Assembly (NCBI GenBank): GCA_015680685.1
Contig: MNCI01008302.1
Location: 816,117 to 880,116, forward strand
Length of the DNA stretch: 64,000 nt
Direction of reading: 5' to 3'
Source of the DNA: Gnetum montanum
Taxonomy: Eukaryota; Streptophyta; Gnetopsida; Gnetales; Gnetaceae
The notes below the pieces were generated by a model, which was not told the DNA's origin, did not search any database, and saw nothing but the letters and a program-made list of their open reading frames with translations. The position numbers and the translations under genes are program-made. Shown piece by piece: positions 22,786 through 34,321 of this stretch (the first letter of the stretch is position 1; every line of letters begins with the position of its first letter).

Positions 22786-23589
22786 GAAGTTTTTACCATG
22801 GTTAACCTATCATTTTCAAAAGTAAAAATTGAGCAATCACCAAGCATAGCATGGCCAAACAAAAGAGAGTTAGAGCATAGCCATGAAGATGAAGGTGAGA
22901 GCATAGCCACTGACTATGACACGCCACAATGAATTCCAACACCCTAATCTCTCCAACATGGATGAGGAAGAATGTTCATTGAGGCACCTTCCTAGGGCAT
23001 GCATAGAGGAGCATAGGGAGACATCGTCAGCTAGGTACAGTGCTACGCTCTACCCTTGTAATTTTTATTATTTTTTTGCTTTGTTTGCATGGGCTTGTGG
23101 GTTTTAGGGGTAGCCTACCCTGGGTAGGAACTGCCACAGTCACCATGGTTTCCATGGCAACCATGACCATGAGGAGGGAGTGCATGTGGTGATAGGTTTC
23201 ATGGGTTTCTTACTATTCTAAGTTTACTACATGTAGTGGGGAATGAGGGTTTGCTATTTCTCGCATGATACACAAGATAGAGCCAAAATGTTTGTGTTTC
23301 TTCTCTTTTCCTTTTGTTCCTTTGGATGTGGCTAAGATGGTTGAAAGACTACAAGACATGAACACAAAGCATGACAATTCGAATTAACCAGCACTAAGTC
23401 CCAGAGTGTAATGGAGTGAGCAAGGTAATCGCAAGGGTCACAACTATATCACACCTATATGTTTACACTTGGAAGTGCTTTTCTCTAATGTTACACTTTT
23501 ATGAGTTAGAAAATTTTTAGACTTTCCCATTTGAAAGGTATGCTCCTAAGAGTGTGACAAAAATTTAGAAAAATCTTGAAATTTTCAAG

Positions 23590-23905
23590 GGTTACGCTCC
23601 GAGGAGAGCGTAACCGATAGTTAGAAAAGCTTTTAAAATTTTCAAGGGTTATGCTCTATGGGAAGCGTAGCCAACAGTTGGAAAAATTTTAAAATTTTTA
23701 AGGGTTACACTCTATGGGAAGTGTAACCAATAGTTAGAAAAATTTTGATATTTTCAAGGGTTATGCTCTGTAGGGAGCATAACCAACAGTTAGAAATTTT
23801 TTGCAATTTTCAAGGGTTACGCTCTATGGGGAGTGTAACCAACAATTAGAAATTTTTTAATTTTTTTCAAGGGTTACGCTCTGTGGGGAGCATAACCAAC
23901 AGTTA
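23590..23905 (+). repeat. Palindrome array in intron 1 of the antisense gene
   Basis: Six tandem units of about 55 bp, each 'aagggttacgctc...gagcgtaacc' plus 'aacagttagaaatttttt'. Each contains a 9-10 bp inverted repeat with a short loop. The arms vary between units (acgctc, atgctc, acactc), and in about half of them the opposite arm changes to match. A seventh, poorer unit lies near 23540. Related palindromes occur in the U3 of the LTRs and, more weakly, at 8760-8950 in element A. Confidence 0.8.
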
Positions 23906-26575
23906 GAAATTTTTTAATGTTTTCAGAGTTGCTGAGTACAAAAAGTATAATGTTGGACATGAAGAAATGCTAAGTGAAAATGTGAAATGGAGACATTAGT
24001 CCTGTGCCCCATTGAGGACTAGGCATGTCAGATGGGTATGTCGACATCCCTTTCCTATAGGGTTCATGACAAAAGCTAAGGGTTTTGTTAATGTGCTAAG
24101 CATGATTTTAATGCATTTTTTGTGTGTATCCAATACTAACTCTCCTTTTTTTACTGTTATGGCTACAAGGTACTATTGAAGCCCATCCTCATTATTGTGG
24201 AGCTGGTGGGTATATTATGCTGTATGAGTGAACCCATGCTAAATATACTTACACTAGACATGCATGTGGGTCATCAAGTAGTGTGGTTCAAATCAAGAGC
24301 ACATGAGTTCCTGGAATTCTTGCACTGACACTTTAGTATGATGATGTGGTCACACTTGTAGCAAAAGTGGTCGGAATCATCATGGAAACATTATTTCCTG
24401 GAGCAAACTAGAGCATCCTAAGATTTATGTCCAATGAGCCCATTGTTAGTGATAGAGTAGGGAGTTTAGGCAAGGGCCCCAAGGGCCTTAGGCCTTTATC
24501 CAAGATCTGGTAAATGCCAAAATTCCAATGCTATAACAAGAGCAACACTTTGTTTATTACTTAATGAGTGCTCACTCTTTTTCAAAACCCATCTAGGATA
24601 GTATATTGTGCCAAAGGGTGAATCCTTTTATGACTTTTCCTACTATTCATTCGATTGTAACTCATATGAGGATGCTAAGCGCTGATGTTTTTTGCTAGAT
24701 TTACTATTGATACACTTGGCCTCCATGATGAGGAAGGGGCCTTGAACTTGACTCACACTACCCTACAAGAATTCTCATCCTTTAAGAATGTCTATGTAAT
24801 GATGATTAGATAGATAGGATCTAACCTAGTAGAATATCCTCATTGGTACCCTAAGGCCTATGAGATGTGTCAAACCTATGGCTGATTGGATGCTGAATGG
24901 GTGATTGGTATACCAAGCGTAGAGGGGGTCTCAGCCCCACCATCACCATCTTGCACACCATTCATGTCACGTAACTAGTTCATCATTTTTTATGTGTTTG
25001 CTACTTTTCTTTTCTCATGATGTTAATTTTACTTTTGTCTATTACAATTGTAGTCACTTCAAGAAAGGTCACAGTGGTTACAACAGGTTGCACTGAGGCT
25101 ACCCTCATCATGAAGTATGATGATGCTGAGGGTTCACAGTGTTGGTTGTATAATGAGGCCCCAGTGGAGTTAACTAGAAAGCTTCAATGGGTTCTGCTAA
25201 TGGACCTCTTCTTGGCCCTTAGCTAGGGCTTCCTAGTGGCCAAGATGATTGTAATCATCAACTCCTTTAGTGAGAGTGCTAGTTGTCTCATTATGTAGTC
25301 CCATGGTGTGCACGTGGTTTTTGCCCTCACAGATGATTTCTTTGCAAACCTCTTCAGCCTTCCCTCTGAGGGCCTGTTGATTGTTGAAAAATCTAACAAA
25401 TAGATGGACCACACAAGGAAAGTTGAGGAGTGGCTAGGCACTTCTAAGTCTTGAAAAGGAATACTCATCAAGGAAGTGAGACTACCTGTGGTCTACCACT
25501 TCTATCCAATATTTTGTGCCCGCACGTTTCTAAAGCTACTCTCCCAAGGAAAAAATCTTAAGGTGGAATAAGCTTGGATGATGAGGATGTGATACAGGAG
25601 GGCATATGGTACAACTAGGCTTCTTATTTTATCATTAGCTTGCACGCCAAAATTATTAGGTTACGCCACAACCTCTAGGCAAGGTCACATGTGCACTTCT
25701 TGTTCTTCGTAGGATGCCTACAAAGGTTCACAAAGTTCTTGGTGGTTTAGGAGGATGGGCGATGGGTAGTACAAGATCACAAGTAGCTCTCTAGGTCATG
25801 GATCCAACACTTGTTCACTAGCACGCGGTCATAGGATCCCCTAGAGGTAATTGGTGAGTCATTTTCTGTAACGACTAGAGGCTAGTTGGAATGATCTCAC
25901 CACTCATGTGATAGTGCAAGTGAGGCCCCACCGACCAACACCAAGAATGCAATTAGAGGGGTGCAACTCATTGCTGAGGCAATGGGATCATCTAGGATAA
26001 AAATTAATAAGTCACACCCCATGGAGGGGCCTGTACATGAGGTGGAGGAAAGTGGCAAGAAGATCCGATTAAGGTTTTGTGATTTACGTTTAGGAATCTC
26101 AGGTGAGTATAAGGCATTGGATGCTGCTATACTACAGTATGCTATGCTATACTGATTATTGAGAATGCTAATCCTAACCCATGTGAATCATCATATGTAG
26201 GCAAGAGGGCCTCTATGGTAGTAGCAAAGCCCATAGCAAACGATGTCCCTCCTCAAACTAAGGGATAGGCACTGAAGGAAGAGGAGTGAGAAGTTGTAGA
26301 GGTCCTATGACAACTAGAGAAAGAAGGGTTGCTACAATTAGATGGGGGTGAGTTTGAAAATTTCTTTAATGGCATGCAAATGGATGATCCCCCTACTCTC
26401 ACATCTGAGGGACCGTTGGGTAGGAGCTTTACACTGCCTTCTTTTTTTCTTTCTTTTTTATGTTTTTAACTCTTATACCTTTGGATGTTGTCTATCTGAT
26501 AATTGCTAAATGTGTTGTATTGTAGTTGTAAGTGTTTTTTCTAAGGGTCCAATGTCCACCTCCACTTTTCACATG

Positions 26576-26628
26576 CAAACCCCAAAGAGACATTAATGTG
26601 CTTTCAAGAGAGGTTTCTTCTACTATGT
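26576..26628 (+). repeat. 53-bp direct repeat, copy 1 (ectopic)
   Basis: Exact copy of 27306-27358. In element A the matching place (about 5850) has unrelated sequence right after 'cacatg', so this copy appears to be the inserted one. Confidence 0.85.
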
Positions 26629-27305
26629 CTATGTTTGTCTACTATACCTTATCGAATTGTTTCTTGGTCTAAGGCTAATCTTGTTTTTCCTATTGTATGC
26701 CATTAGGTTCCCAGCTTTGGTGGGACATAAACAGGATGACCAGAGTTGATGTCATGCTCAAGTTTTTTCCTAAAGTGGCACAAGTGTCCCACCATGTGTA
26801 CAATGATGCAAGAAAGTGTGCGCTCTCTTCTACAAGAGCATTATGGGAATGTAGATGCACTAACAAGCATCTATGGAGGTGGGTGCATGAGCTCCAAGAT
26901 AGGGGGATGAGCTAGGATGCAAAATTGGAGAACCTATAGGTTCATTATAATTTCCTAATGGGATGTAACCAAGGAGATGGTACATGGCAAATAGCTAAGA
27001 TTGACTACGCTAGGTACTGGTCAACCATTTATGGCAAAAATGAGGCCACCCAAGAGGTGATCAAACAACAGCTACAAATGGACCTGCTAGCTAGAAAGAA
27101 CCAAGACTAGAAGGATTACAGCACCAAAGTGTATCAATGTGATCAAACTTAGAAAAATCACAAACACCACTACAAGTAGGAATAAAAGACATACCTTAAA
27201 AGGTACAAGGATGAGTCCATGGAGTCTTTTTATTGTGACATGTTCCTTGACACAATTAGTGCAACATGGGCTTATGAATTATTTGCTAGTAATGTAGTGG
27301 TGAGT

Positions 27306-27358
27306 CAAACCCCAAAGAGACATTAATGTGCTTTCAAGAGAGGTTTCTTCTACTATGT
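27306..27358 (+). repeat. 53-bp direct repeat, copy 2 (original site)
   Basis: Exact copy of 26576-26628. Here the flanks and the repeat itself align with element A (about 5095-5040, minus strand), so this is probably the native location. Confidence 0.85.
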
Positions 27359-27889
27359 TTTTGCCAAGTCCACCCACATGGATAGCTGTAGAGAAAGGAA
27401 AGACCCATACAAGTATTGAACTTGGTGAGGAGGATTGGACACAGCTATCAGAGGTGGAAATCCTCTGACACTTGGAAGTGAGCCTTGGTAAAATGCCTCC
27501 AGATATGGATGCAAGTCCTTCTCAAGTTGGTCTAGTTTGAATTACTTTTATTTATTTTATGATAATTTTGCATGTCACTTATTTATCAGCTAATTTATTT
27601 TTTTTATTTTTCTTGAAGTAGGTTCTGAGTGATGGTGTAGGCCCCAGCGAAGTACCAGAGGAAGAGAAAGAAGAAGAACCCCAACCCCCACCAAACACTA
27701 CTAGCTAAGTAGCCCAAGATGTAGTCCTGCTATTGGGTAATTTTGCATTTTTAACAATTTTTTGTTTTGGATGTACACTTGAATTTTATATTTGATTGAT
27801 GATTTAATGAAAATGTGATGATGATTCATATATCATTTTGTTGTAGTTTGTATAACGTTGCAGAAGTTCTAACTTGCGATTAATTGGTG

Positions 27890-28060
27890 CAATTAGGCCC
27901 CTTGTGGGCCCCATGCTAGTTTAGGGCCATGGTGGAAGGGCCATTATTAGTTTAAGGCCATTTTGGGCCATCACTAGTTTAAGGACATTTTGGGCCATCA
28001 CTATTTTAAGGCCATTTCAGGCCATCACTAGTTTAAGGCCATTTCAAGCAATTATGCAAA
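27890..28060 (-). repeat. Degenerate short tandem array beside the antisense gene (element B)
   Basis: Four to five units of about 33 bp. On the minus strand the core is 'ccttaaactagtgatggcc', with one unit changed to 'ccttaaaatagtga'. It is the counterpart of 4140-4450 in element A and lies between the 3' end of the antisense gene and the end of gag-pro. Confidence 0.75.
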
Positions 28061-28271
28061 AGAAAGTAAGTTTCCAATTTTAGGCCTTAGCGAGCTGTGG
28101 TGTTGTTTTATTATTATCATTAGTATAATTATTTGTACAAAAGGGCTAAACAAAATTGCATAAACTAAAGAAATGAAATAACTAGTGCAAGATGCAAGCA
28201 ACTACGCAAACGTAACTATACAAGAAAAAACAAAAGATGAACAAGATATGTGAATGAACTAAGGAGATACC

Positions 28272-29220
28272 TTAGTCACATAATTGTTTCCTAACCTGAT
28301 GTGGGTTAAGAGGTGCGTAGTCCTTGGGAGGCATAAGATGATACTCACCTAGACCTTCATTAGTTGTGCTAAAGGGCAATTCTACCCAGAAAGCTCCCTT
28401 AGGGAGATTGCTCATTTCGTTTGGTTGCTCAAATGGATTAGCCAAACAAAGTTGGTCTTCATCCCAAACTGGTGGCATGTCTTCAAAGAACTCTACTTTA
28501 AACCTTTACTCTACATCAACATTGTTGATGGTTTGGGGGGATACATTGTTGCCATATTATGACCACCTCTCCACCTTCATAAGGAAGGTGGATCTCTTGA
28601 TGGATGGGTGATGAGACAGCCCATAACTAGGCTAGCTAGGACCTTCCTAGGATCAAGTTGAACCTGGGCATCTCTTCAATGATAATGAACTCAGTAGTAG
28701 TGTGGAATTTCTCCCCTACCATGAAAGCTATTGTGACCATTTCCTTCATGATGACATGTGTTCCATTTAAGGATTTTAAGCACGTTGTCTTGGTTGGTTT
28801 AATCTGGTCAACAAGACCAAGTTTGTTAATGATCAGGAATGAGCCCTATAGATTCTGTACTATCCTATGCGAATTGTTATGAACATTGGTGCATTGGTAA
28901 CCTAACCCTTTTCAAGGTCAACCTTAACTACCTCATCACAAAACATCAAGGATGTTGATCTCAACTCCTATGTTGTCAGAGGAAGCATTACAATGTGGAT
29001 GGCTTTTTCACCCACTAGAATGTCTTCATTAATAGGAATAGAAGTCAACATGTGGACTAATTCCTCACAGTGAGTAGAGGAGGTCATTACCAAGTCATAC
29101 AAGCTTAGAGTTATGTTCTTTTGTTTGAGATCCTGTTTGACTTGTGCCAACGCATCTAGGAAATCTTTTCTATTATCTATTATTTTGCTAGCCCTTACTT
29201 TCTCCATACGACCTAAGAGA
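28272..29220 (-). pseudogene. Decayed protease region of element B
   Basis: Minus strand, homologous to 2880-3880 of A. A block near 28690-28590 contains F-N-L-I-L-G-R, the usual form of the motif that is altered to E-R in A. The stretch 28478-28272 encodes a 68-residue open piece ending the gag-pro region. A fragment at 29207-28968 (M-E-K-V-R-A ... L-V-M-T-S-S-T) matches 2925-3100 of A. The catalytic D-S/T-G is not clear. Stops break the frame. Confidence 0.65.
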
Positions 29221-29289
29221 TGAATTTCCTAGGGAGGAGATTTAGCCTTTTTTTATGTAGTAGGCTTCCAAGCCTCCATGCTCAGTTAT

Positions 29290-31980
29290 TGGTTACTTGC
29301 ACTTGCATTGGTATCCTAATATGATGAGGCCATGGGGATGGCAAACAAGGGGATGGGCTTAGGAGGACCTAACTCCATACGTTTTCTAATCATCTTGTCA
29401 ACAAGGTGCTCATTGAGCCTCCTAGGTTGCAACTTAGATTGTCTATCATTATGTGTAGGATATAGCTTTAGGTAGGCAATATGCGATGTGGTCCCAACCA
29501 CCAAACCCAAAGCAGGCGAGGGATCCACATGTCATGACATCCTAATGAAAAAGGATGTCTATGTTGCTATCATTGCAATGTGCAATGGGGCCCTAACCAC
29601 AAAGGGTGTCATAAATGCCCAAGGTGGTTCTCTAATGATAAAAGGGAACTATAGACTAGTTGATGCTGAGGCCCCAATGTTACCAGAGGGCACACAAACC
29701 ACAAATGGTTTATGTGCCAGTTCTGTGTCATCATCAATGCTGGCATTGATGATGTAGCCTGAACCACTAGTGTTGAGGGGATCTTTGTAAACTTTCATTG
29801 GTTGGTTTTCTAGTCACACGAGACTAATATTATCAAGGACCACTTCTCCCTGATTAATCATGTGTTGAATGTCATCTTTTAAAGTCAAGCAGTAGTCTGT
29901 ATCATGACCATGCAATTGGTGATAGTTGCAAAATCAATCCAACCTAAATTTTTTTAAGGATCGGGGGCTCATTTGGCATAGCTACTGAGGGGTTTCTAAG
30001 GACCTTGCAGTACCCCTCATGGCACTTGCATGCATCCTCAGACATCTACTTGTGTTAGATGCACCCAACACAAAGCAACTCAAATAGCTTGATAGGTAAT
30101 AGTGTATACTTTAAGCGATTCTTGTGCTCAAAGATTGGCCTTGGGGTAGCCTACCCCATGACCATTGGTGGTGCAAACTAGTTGGTTCCCATAGCACTAG
30201 AACATGATGCTTTTTTTGTTGGTTAGGGCCTTAGGCACCTTAGTTGTTGGTTTAACATTGTTGGGTTGAGCCTCATCGACCACCGCTGCAACAGTTGCTA
30301 TTACCTTATCCTTTTCCTTGTACTTCTTTGTGTGTGCATTATTATAGGCCACATACACTAGATCCTTACTAGCCTCTTCCATGTCTTGGATGCTCTTTAT
30401 TTGAGCAAAGGCTTGGCTTAGGGAGTGTGGGGATAGATAGTATAGTTTTAACTTAATAAAGTCATTTACTACACCCTTAAAGATGGCCAGAAGGTGGGTC
30501 TCTACTATTGGCTCACAAATTTCATTGAGTGCAACACTCCACTATTGAATGAACTTTTGCATGGGGTCTAGAGGACCCTACTTGATGTCCATTAGTTGAT
30601 CTAGGGTGGCTTTAGGCTTCAATTTGTACTTGAAGTGAGTCACAAATTGGCTAAGCAATTCTTCCAAGGTAGACATGGAAGCCCTAGGAAGTGCATGGTA
30701 CTAGTCAAGTGTCTTTCCAGTTAAGGACATGGCAAAGACATGGATGATTGCATGTGGCCATGATTGTAGAAGTAGGAATTTAGAGCAAAAATTCATAAGG
30801 TGAGCATTGGAATCCCCCTCACCATTATATTTGGTGAACTAGGGAGCTAAACCCTAGGAGGCAGGGTCAATGATGAGACCACAAGACTAATGGGGTCATC
30901 CTGGTAGAAGTCCATCACATGGACCATTTTGAAGTTAGTAGCTTTAAGCTACCTAACCTCCTCTGTTAATGTTTGGATGAGTTAGAATGCTTAGTTCAAA
31001 CTCAAACAAGATGCAACTGGTTGCACCAGTTGTGCTACCCATTGTGACATTTGAGCGGCCCACAGCCTTGCTATGGGCTATGCAACCATGTGGGACATTT
31101 GGTACATTTGTTGTTGCATGTATTGTTTCATATGTGACCAATGTGCCATAAGCATAGAGGCTGGGACCCACCACGTGGTTGTGGCTTGGGTTGTTACGAG
31201 AGGTACAAATGAGATGGGTGGGACAAAGGACACCTAGCTCGTGTGTGGGTGATAGAAAGGCACCATGTGCACGTATGGTTGTGTTGGCATCATGGATGTC
31301 GACATGGAAGACTATGTAAACTAGGCCAAGATGACAAAGGGAAGGGTGGAAAATGGTCCCGCACCCTGGTATGCATGCAGTACTTGGTGGCTTGCTTCCA
31401 CTGGCATGGACCTGGAAGGCAAGAGTGACATCGCTACCTCAAAGAAGGAAAATGACTATGACTGGTGCAGGACAAAACTAGAAATAGGCTACTAGACAAA
31501 GGCATAAATTGGGCTTCCACTCTCTAAACAAGCCTCAAATTCATTTTTCCTATCCTGCAAGGGCTCATCCTAGTCTGATGTTGCCTCATGTTCATTAGGC
31601 CCACTCACTCTAATGAGTTGGTCCAGTAACCATCGAAATTTGTTGGTAAGTAGAATGAAAGCATCAGGTGTAGGGAGGAATTCCTTCTTGTTTTGATGTA
31701 TGATCTTAAACATTCACTTAGCATCTAATTCTTGGTGGTCTAGGGATAGACCTGCTTGAAGTTTCACACAAAGGAAGTTTTATTTTTCATCATCAAGCAC
31801 CATGTGCTCAGGTGGTTGATTGCATAGTCTAAGTGACTACTATTGTGGTTTTATGAAACTGAGTGGGGGATCAATTTCTACTACCTGCTAGATGGGGCAT
31901 GCTGACTCTATGCTTAGGGCAAAGGTTGAAGGCTACATGGGATTTATGTTACTATGTAAAAATGCAAGACATGATAGTGC
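29290..31980 (-). pseudogene. Decayed gag of element B
   Basis: Homologous to gag of A. The segment 31340-31100 aligns with 800-1060 (proline- and tyrosine-rich N-terminal part), 30960-30880 with the D-F-Y-x-D-D-P-I block, and 30382-30197 with the lysine-rich stretch after the capsid domain. An extra upstream segment (about 31900-31500) contains long open runs with L-L-T-N-K-F-R-W-L-L-D-Q-L-I. In A the region before gag is different. Many stops replace glutamine or tryptophan codons. Confidence 0.75.
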
Positions 31981-32419
31981 TAAACAAAAAATAGTCAGGT
32001 ACAGGGAACATTGCAAAAATGGCTAAGTATGAAAAACTATGAAAATAGACCAAAAAATGACTAACTCTAGAAATAGTGCTAAAAAGTGACTAACTCTAGT
32101 GTTATGCTCACTACACTGGAGGCTGCTATGCTCTGAGAACTTGTTACACTCTCTAGAGCATCCAGAGTTTTGATGCAATGAATACACTTGGGCTTTCATC
32201 CTACAAGGTTCTAAGGGAACCGACAACTAGGACCAATCTACATCAACCAAATCGCAGACAACTCCTATGCTAGCCTATGATCTAGCTAGTGTCATGGTAG
32301 GTCCATAGGAGTGTTATATCTATGCTAGATTGAAACTAGTAACAGAGGTGCAAAAAGCACGCAGAACTATCCTTGAACATAGAAGGAATCAGAGGCCCTC
32401 CTTCTAGTGCCAAAAACTA
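31981..32419 (-). other. Leader of element B with primer-binding-like block
   Basis: Right after the LTR end (CA at 32420) the minus strand reads TAGTTTTTGGCACTAGAAGG. The 17-bp block at 32396-32412 is repeated exactly at 34295-34311 after the next LTR. A TGG-starting, conserved block at this place is what a tRNA primer-binding site looks like, but I could not assign the tRNA. The rest of the leader has short palindromic 'agcatagc' pieces and no gene. Confidence 0.5.
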
Positions 32420-34196
32420 TGACAACTGAAAATGTTTGTGGCTAGAACACTGAGAGGTTAGCGGGCATATAGCCTAACCCCAATTCGATGCTAGGGCCAT
32501 GCTAGAAATGGAAGCAAGGTGCCCTAAATGGTCTTTTCAATCAAATAGGGACTTACAAGGTGTTATGACAAATATGTGTGGAAGGGGGTTTATGCAATGT
32601 TACTAGTGGGCATTCGAGCTAGCCAAGCCAGAGTCTAGAAGGGTGTCTCGGCCCAAAAATAGTGATGCAAATGTTCAAATGCATATGAAATAGCAAGAAA
32701 ATGCAAGTGCTATGATAAATTCCAAAAAAAAATGCTTGAAAATGCAATGGAACTTAAGAACGAAAGTGCACCACCCAAAATAAGGGAAGCATAGCAATTG
32801 CAAGAAAAGAGATGAGAGTGGTATGCTATGTACAAGCAGGCACAGTGGCAGCATAGCAGTATAGTCATAGTCTCTAGGATGTCTGAGCTATGGAACTGAT
32901 GGCTACCATGGGGACTAAACCTACCAGGTTGGCTATTGCTATGTTCCATGGGTACAATGGTGAACTACATGCTGGATGGTGTGCACTAATTGTTCAACAA
33001 AGTCTTGGAGTGTGCCAAAGTGCTAAGTGTTTAGATGCTCAAGTGCAAGAATGAAAAAGGATGCTGAGAATGCCAAAATGTTGAACACAGGGATATTTAT
33101 AGGACAGGGTTAGTGCAAAATGTGAATCAGGCACCATGTGGCATAATAGTAGATGGGGCTATGTTAAACCCAACTATGCTCTCAAGGGAGTAGTAAGGTG
33201 TTACACTCTAGAGTATTGCAACGGATCCCCAAAGATGGCTAAACTATGACTACACTACCAAAACTACATGTGCCAGAGTTTGAATGATTGCAATGTACCT
33301 ACAAATAGTACAAAAAATAATGCAACTTGGAGGCTACGCTCCAGGACTATGTCTTCCCCTCTTTTGAGTAGGGTCAAGCATAGGCACAATTTGGGGGGAC
33401 AAATGGAGGTGTAAAAAATTTACAAATTTTTTATCTTACTTGCCGAAGGAATGTCAGAGTTGAGATGAAGGCTGATGCTGAGATTTGAAGGCTTTTAGAG
33501 GCTATCAAAGGCTTTTCTTCAGTGTTACACTAGCTACGCTCTAGAGCATAGCACAACACTTAGTCAAATTTTGCAGAAACCTGATTTCTAGCATTGGTTA
33601 CACTAGCTATGCTCTAGAGTGTAGCAAAGCATAGTAGGGATACTTAGAAAAATTTGACAAAATCTATAATTTTCCTTCATGCTAAACTGGCTATGCTTTG
33701 GGGCGTAGTAAGAGAGGTAGCCTCAGGAGTTAGAAAATTTGTCGAATGTCTATTCCATGTTGAGCTAGCTTGATAACTTCTTACTTAACACTTAGGCAAA
33801 ACTAGCCACTAAAAAGTATGTTATGCTAGCAACACTCTAAAGCGTAGCAGAACATAGCAACCCAGGAGATGGAAAATTTGCCAAACTATTTTTTCCATCC
33901 CAAGCAATCTTGACAACTTCTAGCTTGGAACTTGAGAAAATTAGCCATGGAAGTATGTGCTATGATGGCTACGCTCTAGAGTGTAGTAGGCAGAGTGAGA
34001 GAATAGCAAAACACCTAGAAAAAATTTCATGCAACTATTATTGACACTTAGAAACTCTAGCAAAACAGGCCCTGATGCATGCTATGTTGGCTACGCTAGG
34101 GAGTGTAGCACCAACACTTAGAAAAAACTTTTCAAGTTTTGACACTTAGACAAATTTGTAGTTAAAGTGTTGAATCCTAAAATTGGTGGTGTTTCA
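32420..34196 (-). repeat. 5' LTR of element B
   Basis: Starts TGAAACACCACC at 34196 and ends ...GTCA at 32420, about 1.78 kb. The U3 carries repeated palindromes of the 'gctacgctctagagcgtagc' type roughly every 70-130 bp. The TATA box is at 33094-33103. The U3 half is duplicated at 17653-18569 and the whole LTR has a diverged copy at 34322-36134. Confidence 0.8.
33094..33103 (-). promoter_or_regulatory. LTR TATA box (element B)
   Basis: Minus strand CCTATAAATA, the same context as in the LTR of A and in the tandem LTR at 34936-34945. Confidence 0.65.
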
Positions 34197-34321
34197 CCGA
34201 CTACAGGGTCCAATCTACACCAATAGATTGATAGAAAACTATGATGTAAAGAGCATGCAAGACAACCATAATGGAGTCCAAAAAAGTGGTTTAACCCTCC
34301 TTCTAGTGCCAAAAACTATAG
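34197..34321 (-). other. Orphan leader between two tandem LTRs
   Basis: About 125 bp starting with the same primer-binding-like block as the leader of B and containing 'tgtagattgg', also found in the leader of B near 32235. It then runs straight into the TG start of the LTR of B. The gag-pol body expected after this leader is missing. Confidence 0.7.

Larger units (their letters stand above)
22916..27708 (+). pseudogene. Antisense multi-exon accessory gene of element B (aORF, unknown family)
   Basis: Homologous to the minus strand of A at 9884-4657. Exon 1 is 22916-23034 (MTRHNEFQH...), 119 nt, the same length as in A, with donor GTAC. A later exon (about 24692-24970: G-L-H-D-E, T-T-L-x-x-F-S-S, S-C-T-P-F) joins across a GT...AG intron at 24971-25053, with the frame kept, to the long exon 25054-26419 (T-S-R-K-V-T-V, D-L-F-L-A-L-S, V-E-E-W-L-G). 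Another intron is 26420-26525 and a further acceptor is at 26706. The block at 26745-26912 is coiled-coil-like (V-S-H-H-V-Y, H-L-W-R-W-V-H). The last exon gives an acidic tail (E-E-E-K-E-E-E-P-Q-P) ending N-T-T-S-stop at 27706-27708. Several stops and a 53-bp duplication show decay. Function unknown. Confidence 0.72.
17653..34196 (-). mobile_element. Element B: decayed Ty3/gypsy Tat-type LTR retrotransposon, inverted relative to A
   Basis: Reading the minus strand: 5' LTR (34196 to 32420), leader, gag (31980 to 29290), protease (29220 to 28280), reverse-oriented accessory gene (22916 to 27708 on +), pol (22341 to 19345), a short tail and a truncated LTR. Gene order and sequence match element A, so they are two members of one family. 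Compared with A, B lacks the integrase C-terminus, the array after it and part of the tail (junction near 19345). All sense genes are broken. Confidence 0.8.

Noticed and set aside
23590-23905. CRISPR-like regular repeats
   Set aside because: The units are contiguous tandem copies without unique spacers, and the context is a plant retrotransposon.
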